64,000 bases of DNA from JAAYED01 sp040772225 (GCA_040772225.1 JAXGYO010000003.1:186001-250000), one strand, 5' to 3'. Positions 1 to 8,340 are shown, numbered from the stretch's first letter. The notes: generated from the letters alone by a model not told the origin. Program-made: numbers and translations.

Positions 1-729
1 TCCGTCAGCACGCAGGCGACGACGGTGTGGCGAGACATGCGAGACGGCTTTCGCTACATCTGGGGACTCCCGGGGGTCGTCGCCGTGATCGTGATGGCGG
101 TCGCGATGAACTTTGCCGGCTCTCCGACCTGGACGCTGCTGCCCCTCTACGTGCGCAACGTCTTTGGCGGCGGCGCCGCCGAGTTGGGCCTGGTCGAATC
201 AGCGCAGGGGGCCGGACTCATCCTGGGTGGCCTGGCGCTGAGCCTGTGGGGCCATCGCGCCAAAAGCCGGGTCATTCAGGCGCTTGGTGGCTTTATGCTG
301 GCCGGGGTAGCGGTCTTTGGGATCGCCCTGGCGCCATCGTCCGCCCTCTGGATGATGGGCGGCTCCTGGCTGGTGTTTGGGATCTTTAACGCCATCGGAA
401 ACGGCACCATCATGGCACTGCTGCAGGGCTCAGTGGCGCCGGGAATGCAGGGGCGCGTCAACTCAGCCGTGTCCAGCCTTGTGATGTTGGCGATCCCGGT
501 CGGCCTGGCGATTTCCGCGCCGGTGGTGGAGCGGTTCGGCCTGCGCTCGTGGTATCTTTTTGCTGCCGTGGTATGCACAGTTGGCCCGCTGTGGGCGCTG
601 CTGTCGCCCCGCGTACGACAGTTGGACCACATCCGTCCGGACGCAGAGCGGCCCTCGGAGACGCATACTCTAGCCAAAGAGGCGATACAGAATACCCCGC
701 CTATCTCTGGCGACACGATGGCTCAATAG
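1..729 (+). CDS. MFS transporter, C-terminal part (5' end outside window)
   Basis: The reading frame is open to the first base of the window, so the N-terminal half is missing. What remains (about 242 residues) is strongly hydrophobic, with roughly five or six membrane segments. These include a helix near the start rich in Val/Ala/Met, a Gly-rich helix (GAGLILGGLAL) and a late pair around AIPVGLAISAP and YLFAAVVCTVGPLWALL. The short basic loop between them and the hydrophilic tail fit the C-terminal half of a major facilitator superfamily drug or siderophore exporter of the EntS/MFS_3 type. The substrate cannot be inferred. A GTG occurs at 25 but in-frame coding continues upstream of it. The gene ends just before a perfect inverted repeat that separates it from a converging gene. 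Confidence 0.75.
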   Translation, partial: SVSTQATTVWRDMRDGFRYIWGLPGVVAVIVMAVAMNFAGSPTWTLLPLYVRNVFGGGAAELGLVESAQGAGLILGGLALSLWGHRAKSRVIQALGGFMLAGVAVFGIALAPSSALWMMGGSWLVFGIFNAIGNGTIMALLQGSVAPGMQGRVNSAVSSLVMLAIPVGLAISAPVVERFGLRSWYLFAAVVCTVGPLWALLSPRVRQLDHIRPDAERPSETHTLAKEAIQNTPPISGDTMAQ

Positions 730-742
730 ATGGAACGAGACA

Positions 743-784
743 CACACGTAAGGGGGGCGGCTAAAGCCGCCCCCCTTACGTGTG
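743..784. terminator. Bidirectional terminator-like perfect hairpin
   Basis: Nineteen-base perfect arms (743-761 and 766-784) flank a TAAA loop; the core is GGGGGGCGGC/GCCGCCCCCC. It lies 13 bases after the MFS stop and 10 bases before the stop of the converging GTPase gene. There is no clear U-run on either strand. Confidence 0.7.
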
Positions 785-794
785 GGAACAGACA

Positions 795-2528
795 TCACTG
801 GTCGCCGCTACGGCGCCGTCGACCCGTCTGCGCCAAAGCCTCAAGGGCATCCAGTTGCTCAAGCAGGTCACCCCGTCCGCCAGAAGCCGCCTCGCCTAAC
901 GCACGCCCAAGGGCGCGGCGCAACGGGCGCCGCAGCGCGACTCCAACCGCCAGCTGCAGGATCACAAACGCCGCAACCCACAGGACCACCACGGCGATAC
1001 CGGCCTGCTGGAAAAAGTCCCCGCCCAGGTAGCTCTCGCTAAAGAGCCCCCCGACCGCACGATATCCGACCCAACCCACGAGCCCGATCAGCGGCAGATT
1101 GAGTATCCCTTGCCAGAGCCAGAGGCTGAGCCGCCGCGCCAGCAGGTCCAGCACGCTCTCGACGGCCATCTCGCCACCGGCCAGCATCGCACTGGCAACG
1201 GCCTCGGCATGCGCCCGCCATTGCTCGGCATGGCGCACCTGCGGGCTAAAGCCGATCTGCACCAGCAGATCACCGAGCGGCGGCCAGGAGACGGCGTACA
1301 GGGAGGCCTGTGCAGCGATCAGCGCCTCGCCCACGTTCGCGTCTGCGCGCGAGAGATCGCTCAAACCGCGCCCGCCACGGTGCGCCGCACCACGCAGCCA
1401 GCCGATCAGGCGCAACGCCAGCGCCCACACGGCCACGAGCCAGCCGACCGGCCCCCACCATTGGCGGGCGAGGCGCTCATAGAGCCCCTCCGCCATGGAA
1501 AAAGATCCGCGACCATCCAGGATGTTCAGCACCTCGTCCGCCATGGCCTGTTGCGAGCGAGCGTTCAGTTCGTTCAGTCGGGTTTGCGCCTCGGCGCGCG
1601 CGCCCGTCTGGTCGATACGGCTGGCGACGTCCTCGCGCAGTAGCGACACCAGTCGCTCGGCATGCGCTCCGCGCCGCGAGGCGGCCTCGCCTCCCCGGTT
1701 GAGGGCACCGAGCACGCGGCTCTGAAGCTCGGCAAACTCGTTGCGCCCGTGCAGCGGCTGTTCATCCTCGATGACGCCCGCTCCTTCCAGCGCGGCCCGC
1801 CCTGAAACATGATAGACGCGGCCGGGCTGCAATCCCCACTCACTGAGCAAAGCCGTCTGAAGATCCGGGGTGAGCTCTCGGTCCAGGGCCGCCTCGGTCA
1901 CCCGATCCACCCGATTGAGCACCGGCACGATCGCATCCTGCGGCAGACGGCGCATGGCAGGCGCTAGAAAAGCCAGGTTGTCCAGGAGTTGCGGGTTACC
2001 AGCGTCAAAGACCGCCAGCACCAGATCCACATGTTCGAGCGTGCGCTCCAAGAGTGCCTGGTTCTCGGGCACGGTGTTGGTGTCGGGAGTATCCAGCAGG
2101 ATCAGATGTGCCAGGCCAGGGGCATCCCGTGCCACACTCACCTGAACGTTCTGCTCCCCCAGAAGCTGCTCCAACCAGCGGGCGTCGTCATCCGAGGGTA
2201 CAAAGGCCACAACCTGCCGCGTGGTGGGCCGTTCCAGGCCGGTGGCCGACAGCCTGCGCCCGGCCAAGGCATTGAGCAGCGTGGACTTGCCCGAGCCTGA
2301 AGGCCCCACAATCGCGACGACGAGCCGGCGATCCCAGGCCTCGGCGAGGCGCGCCAGTTGGCCCCGAACCCACCCGGATTCGGCCCGCAACTCGCGAGCG
2401 GGCTCCCAGAGAGGCAGACGGTCCAGTAGCGCCTCCAGATCGTCCAGTTCGCCGTTCAGACGGGCCAGTGTCGCAGCCCGCGCCATCGTCGCGCGCTCTA
2501 TCTCCAGGCCGTGCCAGCGATCGCTCAT
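795..2528 (-). CDS. Membrane-associated dynamin/Era-type GTPase, second gene of a pair
   Basis: A 577-residue protein. A helical N-terminus (1-65) is followed by a GTPase domain with G1 GPSGSGKST (75-83), a switch I candidate PTT (101-103), G3 DTPD (146-149) and G4 NRVD (205-208). The C-terminal half is long and helical with hydrophobic segments near residues 380-400 (WLVAVWALALRLIGWL), 470-495 and 510-535, so it is probably membrane-anchored. That architecture, a GTPase head with a helical stalk and membrane-inserting C-terminus, is what bacterial dynamin-like proteins show; an Era/YfjP-like GTPase is the alternative. Its start codon overlaps the stop of the upstream GTPase gene (ATGA), so the two are translationally coupled and probably work as a hetero-oligomer. 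The substrate membrane is unknown. Confidence 0.7.
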   Translation of the reverse strand: MSDRWHGLEIERATMARAATLARLNGELDDLEALLDRLPLWEPARELRAESGWVRGQLARLAEAWDRRLVVAIVGPSGSGKSTLLNALAGRRLSATGLERPTTRQVVAFVPSDDDARWLEQLLGEQNVQVSVARDAPGLAHLILLDTPDTNTVPENQALLERTLEHVDLVLAVFDAGNPQLLDNLAFLAPAMRRLPQDAIVPVLNRVDRVTEAALDRELTPDLQTALLSEWGLQPGRVYHVSGRAALEGAGVIEDEQPLHGRNEFAELQSRVLGALNRGGEAASRRGAHAERLVSLLREDVASRIDQTGARAEAQTRLNELNARSQQAMADEVLNILDGRGSFSMAEGLYERLARQWWGPVGWLVAVWALALRLIGWLRGAAHRGGRGLSDLSRADANVGEALIAAQASLYAVSWPPLGDLLVQIGFSPQVRHAEQWRAHAEAVASAMLAGGEMAVESVLDLLARRLSLWLWQGILNLPLIGLVGWVGYRAVGGLFSESYLGGDFFQQAGIAVVVLWVAAFVILQLAVGVALRRPLRRALGRALGEAASGGRGDLLEQLDALEALAQTGRRRRSGDQ

Positions 2529-4486
2529 AGCTCTCCTCCCGACAGCCGTTGCAGTGCGCCCTCCAGAGCGGCCAGCCGCTCGTCATGTTCAGCAGGGATC
2601 GCCTCCAGGCTATCCGCCAGCGGCCCAAAGACAGTCTCGCGGAACAACCGGCCGATGGTGTCCGTGCGCCTGGCGAGCCACACCTTGAACACAGGCGCGA
2701 TCATCTCTTGCAGCTGTCGCCGGTCCTGCTCGCTCAGCCCGGCCGAGGCCGGTATCGAGACCAGCGCCCAGAGATCGTTCAGTCCGAGGACGCCCTCCAG
2801 CTGGATCCACATGCCCGCGCCCGCGACCGGGTTAGCTGTCAGCAGCGTATAGGTCACGCCGAGCACGGGCGGCAGCGCCGTCAGCGACGCAAACAACGCC
2901 TCCCGCAGGCGCCGGCCGACGCCCATGCGAGCGCGAAACTCGTCGACCGACTGTCGCAGCTCGGCCTCGACGTCGTAAGGCATGCCCACCAGGGTCTCAG
3001 CGGCCTGTGCCAGCACGGAACGAGCGCGATCCCAGTCCTGCGACAGCATCCCCGGGATGTGCGCCGTGACCAGGTCGGGCGCGGGCACATGGACATGAAA
3101 GAGATCGCAATCCAGAGCCTCAACACGGGCACCGTGTGCCGCCATCTCTCTGGCCGCCAGAACGAGATCATCTCCCGATCCGGCCTGCACGATCAGATCC
3201 CCCTCGATGAGCCGGTTGCGCAGGTCTCCGGCGGACACCAGCAAGTCGTCGCGCAACGCCGCGCGGGTGTCCGGCGGCGGCGCGGGGGAATCGGTCAGGC
3301 CCAGCCAGGTGCCCACTTTACGCGCGGCGTTCTGCGCGCCTCGCAGGGGCGCGCCCACGACGCGGCCCGTCTGGCGCAGCGCGCGCACCAGCGGGGGACT
3401 GCTCTCGACAAAAAGCCGCGTGGCCAGGGCTAAAGCCTCATTCGCGGGAAAGGTCTTGAGCGCCTCCAACGCGTGCTGAGTCACCAGATGATCCAACGCC
3501 TGCCGGTAGAGCGCAGCCCGTGCCATCTGCTCCCGCACCAGCGCAAGTTCCTCAGCGGCACCCGCAGCAATCCCCCGCAGATCGCCGGCAAAGACCTGCC
3601 GCTTGATAGCGGCGGCATCGAGGCCAGCCAACAGCTCGGGGAGAGGCTTGCGACCCGTGACTCGGCCCACCGGGATCGGACGGGGCTGCTCGCGCCCCAG
3701 AGCCACGCGATCCGACTCGTGGATCCGGTAGACCCCGATGACCTCAGCGGGTAGAGCATCGGGGCCAGTCACACTCTCGCCGTAGAGGCGGCGCGCCACT
3801 TGCCGGCAATGCTCGAGCACGGTCTCGTCGTCGGCCACTCGTGAGATGCGATAGACAAGCACGGTGGGCCGCCCGCCGATCCCCCCAACGATGTCGGCCA
3901 GGAAAGACGTGTTCGATAGATTGTTGTACACAGCGTTGGTGAATACGTAGACCAGCACCTCAGCCGTGCGCAGTAACGGCTCGGCGAGCTCGCGATTCAC
4001 CAGCTCGCCCTCGATCCCCGTGTCAAAGTCCGGGGTATCGATCAGCAAGAGATTACGCGGCACCTGCGGGGCGGAGGCATAAAGCGGAGGACCCGCCTGG
4101 CCCGTATCCTCCGCACTGCTCCACCGCACTGGCGGCTCGGGCAGGCGGTGCAGCAGCGCGCGGGCCACGTCCGGGCCTGAAAGCACATCGGGGTGACCCG
4201 CCAGCAGCAGCCGGCGTGTCAACCCCGCGCGAAAAGCTACCTGTGAAAGGGGCGCGCCGGCCAGCGTATTGAACAGGCTAGACTTGCCCGTGCTGCCGCC
4301 ACCGGTGATCGCCACCAGCAGCGTGGGCAAGTCGAGATCCACCGCTGGCAGGACGCTGTGCGTCAGCCGCACGCGCCAGGCAGCTGTGCTCTCTGGCAAC
4401 CCCACCTGCTGGCGCAGGGCGGGCAGTTCGTCACGCAATAGGTAGAGGTCGCCACGCAACTGGCTGTAGGCGCCCTGTTTCGACAT
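2525..4486 (-). CDS. Dynamin-type GTPase, first gene of a pair
   Basis: A 653-residue protein. G1 is GGGSTGKSS (62-70), close to the GxxSxGKSS form typical of dynamin-like proteins, and G3 is DTPD (150-153). Where G4 (NKxD) should lie there is only YRISRVAD (212-219), so guanine specificity is uncertain. The C-terminal half is largely helical, with a hydrophobic stretch near 560-610 (LPPVLGVTYTLLTANPVAG and following) that could be a membrane paddle. It is followed by a charged helical tail. It starts 41 bases downstream of the old-yellow-enzyme stop and overlaps the next GTPase gene by four bases. Paired, dissimilar dynamin-like genes are a known bacterial arrangement; the role here is inference. 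Confidence 0.7.
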   Translation of the reverse strand: MSKQGAYSQLRGDLYLLRDELPALRQQVGLPESTAAWRVRLTHSVLPAVDLDLPTLLVAITGGGSTGKSSLFNTLAGAPLSQVAFRAGLTRRLLLAGHPDVLSGPDVARALLHRLPEPPVRWSSAEDTGQAGPPLYASAPQVPRNLLLIDTPDFDTGIEGELVNRELAEPLLRTAEVLVYVFTNAVYNNLSNTSFLADIVGGIGGRPTVLVYRISRVADDETVLEHCRQVARRLYGESVTGPDALPAEVIGVYRIHESDRVALGREQPRPIPVGRVTGRKPLPELLAGLDAAAIKRQVFAGDLRGIAAGAAEELALVREQMARAALYRQALDHLVTQHALEALKTFPANEALALATRLFVESSPPLVRALRQTGRVVGAPLRGAQNAARKVGTWLGLTDSPAPPPDTRAALRDDLLVSAGDLRNRLIEGDLIVQAGSGDDLVLAAREMAAHGARVEALDCDLFHVHVPAPDLVTAHIPGMLSQDWDRARSVLAQAAETLVGMPYDVEAELRQSVDEFRARMGVGRRLREALFASLTALPPVLGVTYTLLTANPVAGAGMWIQLEGVLGLNDLWALVSIPASAGLSEQDRRQLQEMIAPVFKVWLARRTDTIGRLFRETVFGPLADSLEAIPAEHDERLAALEGALQRLSGGEL

Positions 4487-4499
4487 GGTGCATTACTCC

Positions 4500-4516
4500 C
4501 CGGCCACCGTGGCCGG
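4500..4516. repeat. Short GC-rich inverted repeat between two minus-strand genes
   Basis: CCGGCCAC and GTGGCCGG flank one base. It lies between the reductase stop and the start of the GTPase pair, without a T-run. It may be a weak attenuator or mRNA-end structure. Confidence 0.35.
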
Positions 4517-4527
4517 CAACCCGGGCA

Positions 4528-5586
4528 TTAGCGCTCGGGGTAAACAGGCGCGCGGTTTGCCGCGCCATAGGGCTCTGGCCAACACTCGGGCACATTCAGC
4601 GAGCGGGCCGCATAGTTGGGCCAGTAGGGCGAGCGCAGCAAGCCACGCCCCATGGCCACCAGGTCAGCTCGCCCCTGACGAACAACGGCGTCCGCCTGCT
4701 CTGGCCTGCTGATCAGACCCACTGCGGCGACCGGCAGGCCACTTGAGCGGCGCACCTCTTCCGCGAAGGGAACCTGGTACCCTGGCGATGCCTTGGGTCG
4801 AACGTTGACCACCCCGCCGCTGCTACAATCCACAAGGTCGACGCCATGATCCTTGAGAATGCGCGCATACTCGGCGGCATCAGCGGGCGTATTTCCGCCC
4901 TCGGCCCAATCGCTGCAAGAGAGCCGGATAAAGAGCGGTCTGGACTCGGGCCATTCCGCCCGGATGGCCTCCGCCACCTCCACCGCCAGCCGCGCGCGCC
5001 CGGCATGATCCCCGCCGTAAGCGTCCGTGCGGGCGTTGGCCAGGGGTGATAGGAACTCGCTGATCAGATAGCCGTGAGCCCCGTGGATCTCAATTACGTC
5101 GAGCCTGGCCTGGCGGGCGCGGCGCGCAGCAGCACCAAAAGCCGCCACCACCGCGTCTATCCCTGCCTGATCGAGTGCGACTGGCACGCGCCAGCCTTCG
5201 TCAAAGGAGATCGCCGACGGCGCCACGGGCACTTGAGGTCCAAAGGCCCGGTCTCCGCTCCAGGCCTTGCGCCCGGCGTGTCCCAGCTGCACGCCCACCA
5301 GGGCGCCCTGCGAGTGACAGAAATCCACAATCCGCGCCAATGGGTCAACCTGCGCGTCCTCCCACAGGCCAAGATCGCCCAAACTGATGCGACCGCCCGG
5401 CTGCACAGCCGTGGCCTCGATCATCACCAGTCCCACGCCGCCACTGGCGCGTGCCCCATAGTGTACCAGGTGCCAATCGGTCGGGTGTCCGTCGTCCCCG
5501 GCAGCGTACTGGCACATGGGTGACATCATGATGCGATTGCGGAGAGTCATCTCCCTGAGGGTGAATACGTCAAAGAGACCTGGCAT
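4528..5586 (-). CDS. NADH:flavin oxidoreductase, old yellow enzyme family (YqjM-like)
   Basis: A 352-residue FMN-dependent TIM-barrel ene-reductase that would reduce activated C=C bonds with NAD(P)H. The start at 5586 is chosen because GGAGGGAG lies six to seven bases upstream; an in-frame extension reaches 5664 but has no such signal. The YqjM-class marks are all present: SPMCQYAA with Cys25 near the N-terminus, HYGARASGGVGL (42-53), QLGHAGRK (100-107), and HGAHGYL with substrate-binding His168 and His171. The phosphate-binding end (AVGLISRP, MGRGLLR) is also seen. Physiological substrate unknown. It precedes the two GTPase genes on the same strand but a functional link is not evident. Confidence 0.88.
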   Translation of the reverse strand: MPGLFDVFTLREMTLRNRIMMSPMCQYAAGDDGHPTDWHLVHYGARASGGVGLVMIEATAVQPGGRISLGDLGLWEDAQVDPLARIVDFCHSQGALVGVQLGHAGRKAWSGDRAFGPQVPVAPSAISFDEGWRVPVALDQAGIDAVVAAFGAAARRARQARLDVIEIHGAHGYLISEFLSPLANARTDAYGGDHAGRARLAVEVAEAIRAEWPESRPLFIRLSCSDWAEGGNTPADAAEYARILKDHGVDLVDCSSGGVVNVRPKASPGYQVPFAEEVRRSSGLPVAAVGLISRPEQADAVVRQGRADLVAMGRGLLRSPYWPNYAARSLNVPECWPEPYGAANRAPVYPER

Positions 5587-5686
5587 GTTGCGCTCCCTCC
5601 GTCCTTGATACTGTGATTGTGCCACACTAGACGCCTGCCGGCCAATACATAGAGATCGTGCCATAGCTCTGGCCAGATCAAAGATT

Positions 5687-5698
5687 ACTTTATAAAGT
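5687..5698. promoter_or_regulatory. AT-rich 12-base palindrome between divergent genes
   Basis: ACTTTATAAAGT is a perfect palindrome in an AT-rich patch. It lies about 100 bases upstream of the reductase start (minus strand) and 35 bases upstream of an extended -10 element on the plus strand. It is a candidate operator; no regulator is identified. Confidence 0.35.
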
Positions 5699-5730
5699 CA
5701 GTAAACAATATAGGCTTTACAGATGCGTCG

Positions 5731-5739
5731 TGCTATACT
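5731..5739 (+). promoter_or_regulatory. Extended -10 promoter element
   Basis: TGCTATACT matches an extended -10 (TGnTATAAT). No good -35 hexamer lies 16-18 bases upstream. It precedes the Gfo/Idh remnant at 5776. Confidence 0.4.
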
Positions 5740-5775
5740 TGCGCGAGAGCCGGAGCATTCCTTAAGGAGATTGGT

Positions 5776-6017
5776 ATGGCGCGTATTCGATTGGGGCTTG
5801 GATGATCATCATAGACCACGATAGGCAGGAGCAGCGGCACCCAATCAGCGCCTCTGGCGGGGCGGAAGAGATGTGGCACGCCATAGCCGGTGCCATCGTC
5901 AAGAGTCAGGAAGCCCCCTACACACCTGAGATGGCGTCCACGGATGTCTGCATCCCGGATGCGATCGTCCGCGCTCTGGCCCTCAACCAGAAGCAGACTA
6001 TCGCCAGCTCACTTTAG
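5776..6017 (+). pseudogene. Remnant of a Gfo/Idh/MocA oxidoreductase (internal deletion)
   Basis: A good ribosome binding site (AAGGAG, 5764-5769) precedes ATG at 5776, which begins MARIRLGLG, the usual opening of a Gfo/Idh protein just before its GxGxxG loop, then hits a stop at 5803. From about 5802, in another frame, roughly 70 codons read like the C-terminal end of the same family (EEMWHAIAGAIVKSQ, then IPDAIVRALALNQKQT). The simplest reading is a dehydrogenase gene that lost most of its middle, about 900 bases, in a frame-shifting deletion. An unrelated short peptide cannot be excluded. It lies directly upstream of the intact sugar-acid operon, which has two intact members of the same family. 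Confidence 0.5.
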
Positions 6018-6105
6018 TCATCCCCTCCTCCCCCGTCACAGGATGCTATCCTCGCCCCCTAGAAGCCCTTAACCTCCAGAGTGGCAGGAAACTTTTCAGA
6101 AACGT

Positions 6106-6133
6106 TTGACAACGCTGTCATATGGTCTACAAT
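6106..6133 (+). promoter_or_regulatory. Sigma-70-type promoter of the sugar-acid operon, with LacI-like operator core
   Basis: TTGACA (6106-6111) and TACAAT (6128-6133) are separated by 16 bases. AAACGTTT (6100-6107), a CG-centred palindrome typical of LacI/CcpA-family operators, overlaps the -35. Transcription would start near 6140, about 115 bases upstream of the first gene. Confidence 0.6.
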
Positions 6134-6255
6134 GCCACCAGTGTTGCAGCGAACCGATGTGTTGTCGCTCATGATCTACGATCCCGCGGCGGATCGCACG
6201 GCCAATCAGCAACCACAGGCTCTATCCTTGTGTCACGCTTTGGGAGGATTTGGCG

Positions 6256-7092
6256 ATGAAGTTGGGCATTCAGGCAGGTTCAGTCAATGATGGGACACTG
6301 GAAGGCGCCATCGCCTACGCAAAGGCGATGGAGATTCCGAGCATTGTGCTCACGGCAGCCGCGGTGCCGGGATACCGGGATACCGGTCTCCTCGATGCCA
6401 AAGCGCTCCAGGGGCAGGTCACCACGGTCAAAAAGGCCGGCCTCGTGACCGACACATTGCAGTTCTGGCCGCCCTTTAGCCTGGCCGATGAGGCCGCTAC
6501 GGCTGACACTCTCTCCAAGCTTGGCAAGAACATGGATGCGATAGCCAAAGCCGGGATTGGCGTGCTCTCGATGTTCACGAGTTTGGCCAAACCCGTGGAC
6601 CCCGCTGGCGAGGAAGCACAGTGGCAACAGATCATCGCATTCTACACCGAGATTGCCGCACTCGCCGACAAGTACGGGATCAAGTTGGGCTCGCACTTTT
6701 CCGGGCACACAGGCCGCAGCCTGCTGGCGGGCGCGGCCGGCTACCGCAAGCTATTTGACGCGGTCCCCTCGCTCAATAACGGGCTCACCTGGTGTGTGGG
6801 CAATGTCTTTGTGTCCGACGGCGAGCGGCTGTACAGCCTCATGAAGGAGTTTGCTCCGCGCATTCACTTTGTGCACATGCGCAGCACCAAAACGAGCTGG
6901 GGCGAGTCGCCCTACTGGTGGGATATCAAGGATGGCCCCGACATTCGCAGGATCTTTGAGATACTCAAAGAGATCGGCTTTGAGGGTACCGTATCGCACG
7001 AGCACATGCCCGATATGCCCGGCGAGAACCGCCAGGACATCACCGCGGCCTGGGCGAACGGCTACATGCGCGCCATCATGCGGTACCTCTAG
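6256..7092 (+). CDS. Mannonate dehydratase-like TIM-barrel protein (UxuA-like)
   Basis: A 278-residue protein, first gene of the operon. ATG at 6256 follows GGGAGGA by seven bases; a TTG at 6250 is less likely. The second half resembles mannonate dehydratase or xylose-isomerase-like barrels. Candidate metal ligands are His147 (SHFSGH), Cys180 (LTWCVGN), His207 (HFVHMRS) and Asp253 (HEHMPDMPGE), followed by the ANGYMRAIM ending characteristic of UxuA. It is shorter than classical UxuA (about 350-390 residues), so the substrate may differ. Being grouped with paired dehydrogenases and sugar kinases suggests it dehydrates or isomerises a sugar acid or keto-sugar that the kinases then phosphorylate. 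Confidence 0.7.
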   Translation: MKLGIQAGSVNDGTLEGAIAYAKAMEIPSIVLTAAAVPGYRDTGLLDAKALQGQVTTVKKAGLVTDTLQFWPPFSLADEAATADTLSKLGKNMDAIAKAGIGVLSMFTSLAKPVDPAGEEAQWQQIIAFYTEIAALADKYGIKLGSHFSGHTGRSLLAGAAGYRKLFDAVPSLNNGLTWCVGNVFVSDGERLYSLMKEFAPRIHFVHMRSTKTSWGESPYWWDIKDGPDIRRIFEILKEIGFEGTVSHEHMPDMPGENRQDITAAWANGYMRAIMRYL

Positions 7093-7161
7093 ACATATCG
7101 CCTTGAGACCGGTCCACGCGACGAACTGAAACGATCATAGACAGACAGGAGACAGGAAAAC

Positions 7162-7632
7162 ATGGCTACTGAACCGACCAAGATTGGCATATTGGGCTGC
7201 GGCGTCATCAGCGGTATCTACATCGAGACCGCGCAAAAGGTCGATGCCATCGAGCTCGCCGCTATCGCCGATGTGAACCCCGAAGCGGCCAGGTTCCGCG
7301 CGGGCCAGTACGGCATCGAGCGCGTCCTCACCCCTGAGGAGCTCCTGGCCGATCCCGAGATCGAGATCATCGTTAGCCTGACGCCCAACCGCCTGCATGG
7401 CCAGATCGGCAAGCAAGTCATCGAGGCCGGCAAGAACCTCTACAGCGAAAAGCCGTTCGCCGTCTACCGCGAAGAGGCCCTCGAGAACGTCGCCCTGGCA
7501 GACGCCAGGGGCCTGCGCACCGGCGGCGCCCCCGATACCTTCTTTGGCGCCGCCTGGCAGACCGCCCGCAAGGCCATCGATGACGGCCTCATCGGCGAGC
7601 CCTATGCCGCCTTTTCCTACCTCGCCGGCCGC
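7162..7632 (+). repeat. Near-identical 5' block of duplicated gene (copy 1)
   Basis: Matches 8442-8912 with five differences by eye, all synonymous, while the middle of the two genes is far more diverged. The final 129 bases (8212-8340) again match 9483-9611 with about two differences. Confidence 0.9.
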
Positions 7633-8340
7633 CGCGCACCCATGAACCCGGCCGCTATGACAGACGAGCAGCGTGCCCGCTACCAGGCGATGATGTCCCG
7701 GCCCACCCGTCAGAGCGAGCCCGGCCACGTCAGCTTTTTCGCCACCGACGGCGGCAAATATGGCGTCTCGAACACCTTTGACATGGGCGGGTACTATCTT
7801 ACCAACCTCATCAACCTGCTCGGCCCTGCCAAGTCCGTCATGGGCATGACCAACAAGATGTTCGACGAGGTCGTCCGCATGGATCGGGTGGTCAAGATCG
7901 AGTCCCCGACTCACGTCACCGGGATCATCCAGTTCCAGTCGGGCGTGCTCTGCCAGTGGCTCACGAGCTCGGACGTCTACAGCACCGAGATGCCTCACAT
8001 CGAGATCTATGGCACCGAGGGCACACTCCGTTGCCCCGACCCGAACTATTTCCCGGGTCCCGTATACCTGCGCAAGCCGGAGAGCCAGGAACTGATCGAG
8101 CTCGAGAACAAGCATGCCATCGTTCAGGACACCCGCGGCATCGGCGTGGCTGACATGGCCGTGGGCATCAAGAACGGCCGCCCGCACCGGGCCAATGGCC
8201 GCATGACTTCGCACGTTGTCGACATCATGAACGCCCTGCACGAGTCCAGCGATCAGGGCAAGCGTATCGAACTGGTCACCTCCTGCGACCGGCCCAAGGC
8301 GCTGCCCGTCGACCTGCCCAACTGGACCATCGACGACTGA
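7162..8340 (+). CDS. Gfo/Idh/MocA family oxidoreductase, copy 1
   Basis: A 392-residue NAD(P)-dependent dehydrogenase. The Rossmann fold begins KIGILGCGVISG (7-18) with Gly12/Gly14, an acidic strand end (AIADVNPEA) and the family lysine motif EKPFAV (96-101). The C-terminal alpha/beta domain holds the YGVSNTFDMGGYYLTNL helix that usually contributes catalytic Asp and Tyr. ATG at 7162 follows AGGAGACAGG. The next gene downstream is a near-duplicate: the first 470 bases differ at only five synonymous sites. The substrate is probably a sugar, polyol or sugar acid; the family does not allow a closer call. Confidence 0.85.
   Translation: MATEPTKIGILGCGVISGIYIETAQKVDAIELAAIADVNPEAARFRAGQYGIERVLTPEELLADPEIEIIVSLTPNRLHGQIGKQVIEAGKNLYSEKPFAVYREEALENVALADARGLRTGGAPDTFFGAAWQTARKAIDDGLIGEPYAAFSYLAGRRAPMNPAAMTDEQRARYQAMMSRPTRQSEPGHVSFFATDGGKYGVSNTFDMGGYYLTNLINLLGPAKSVMGMTNKMFDEVVRMDRVVKIESPTHVTGIIQFQSGVLCQWLTSSDVYSTEMPHIEIYGTEGTLRCPDPNYFPGPVYLRKPESQELIELENKHAIVQDTRGIGVADMAVGIKNGRPHRANGRMTSHVVDIMNALHESSDQGKRIELVTSCDRPKALPVDLPNWTIDD

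Noticed and set aside
4500..4516. Attenuator in front of the GTPase pair
   Set aside because: The stem is only eight bases without a T-run; recorded as a weak repeat and not called a terminator.
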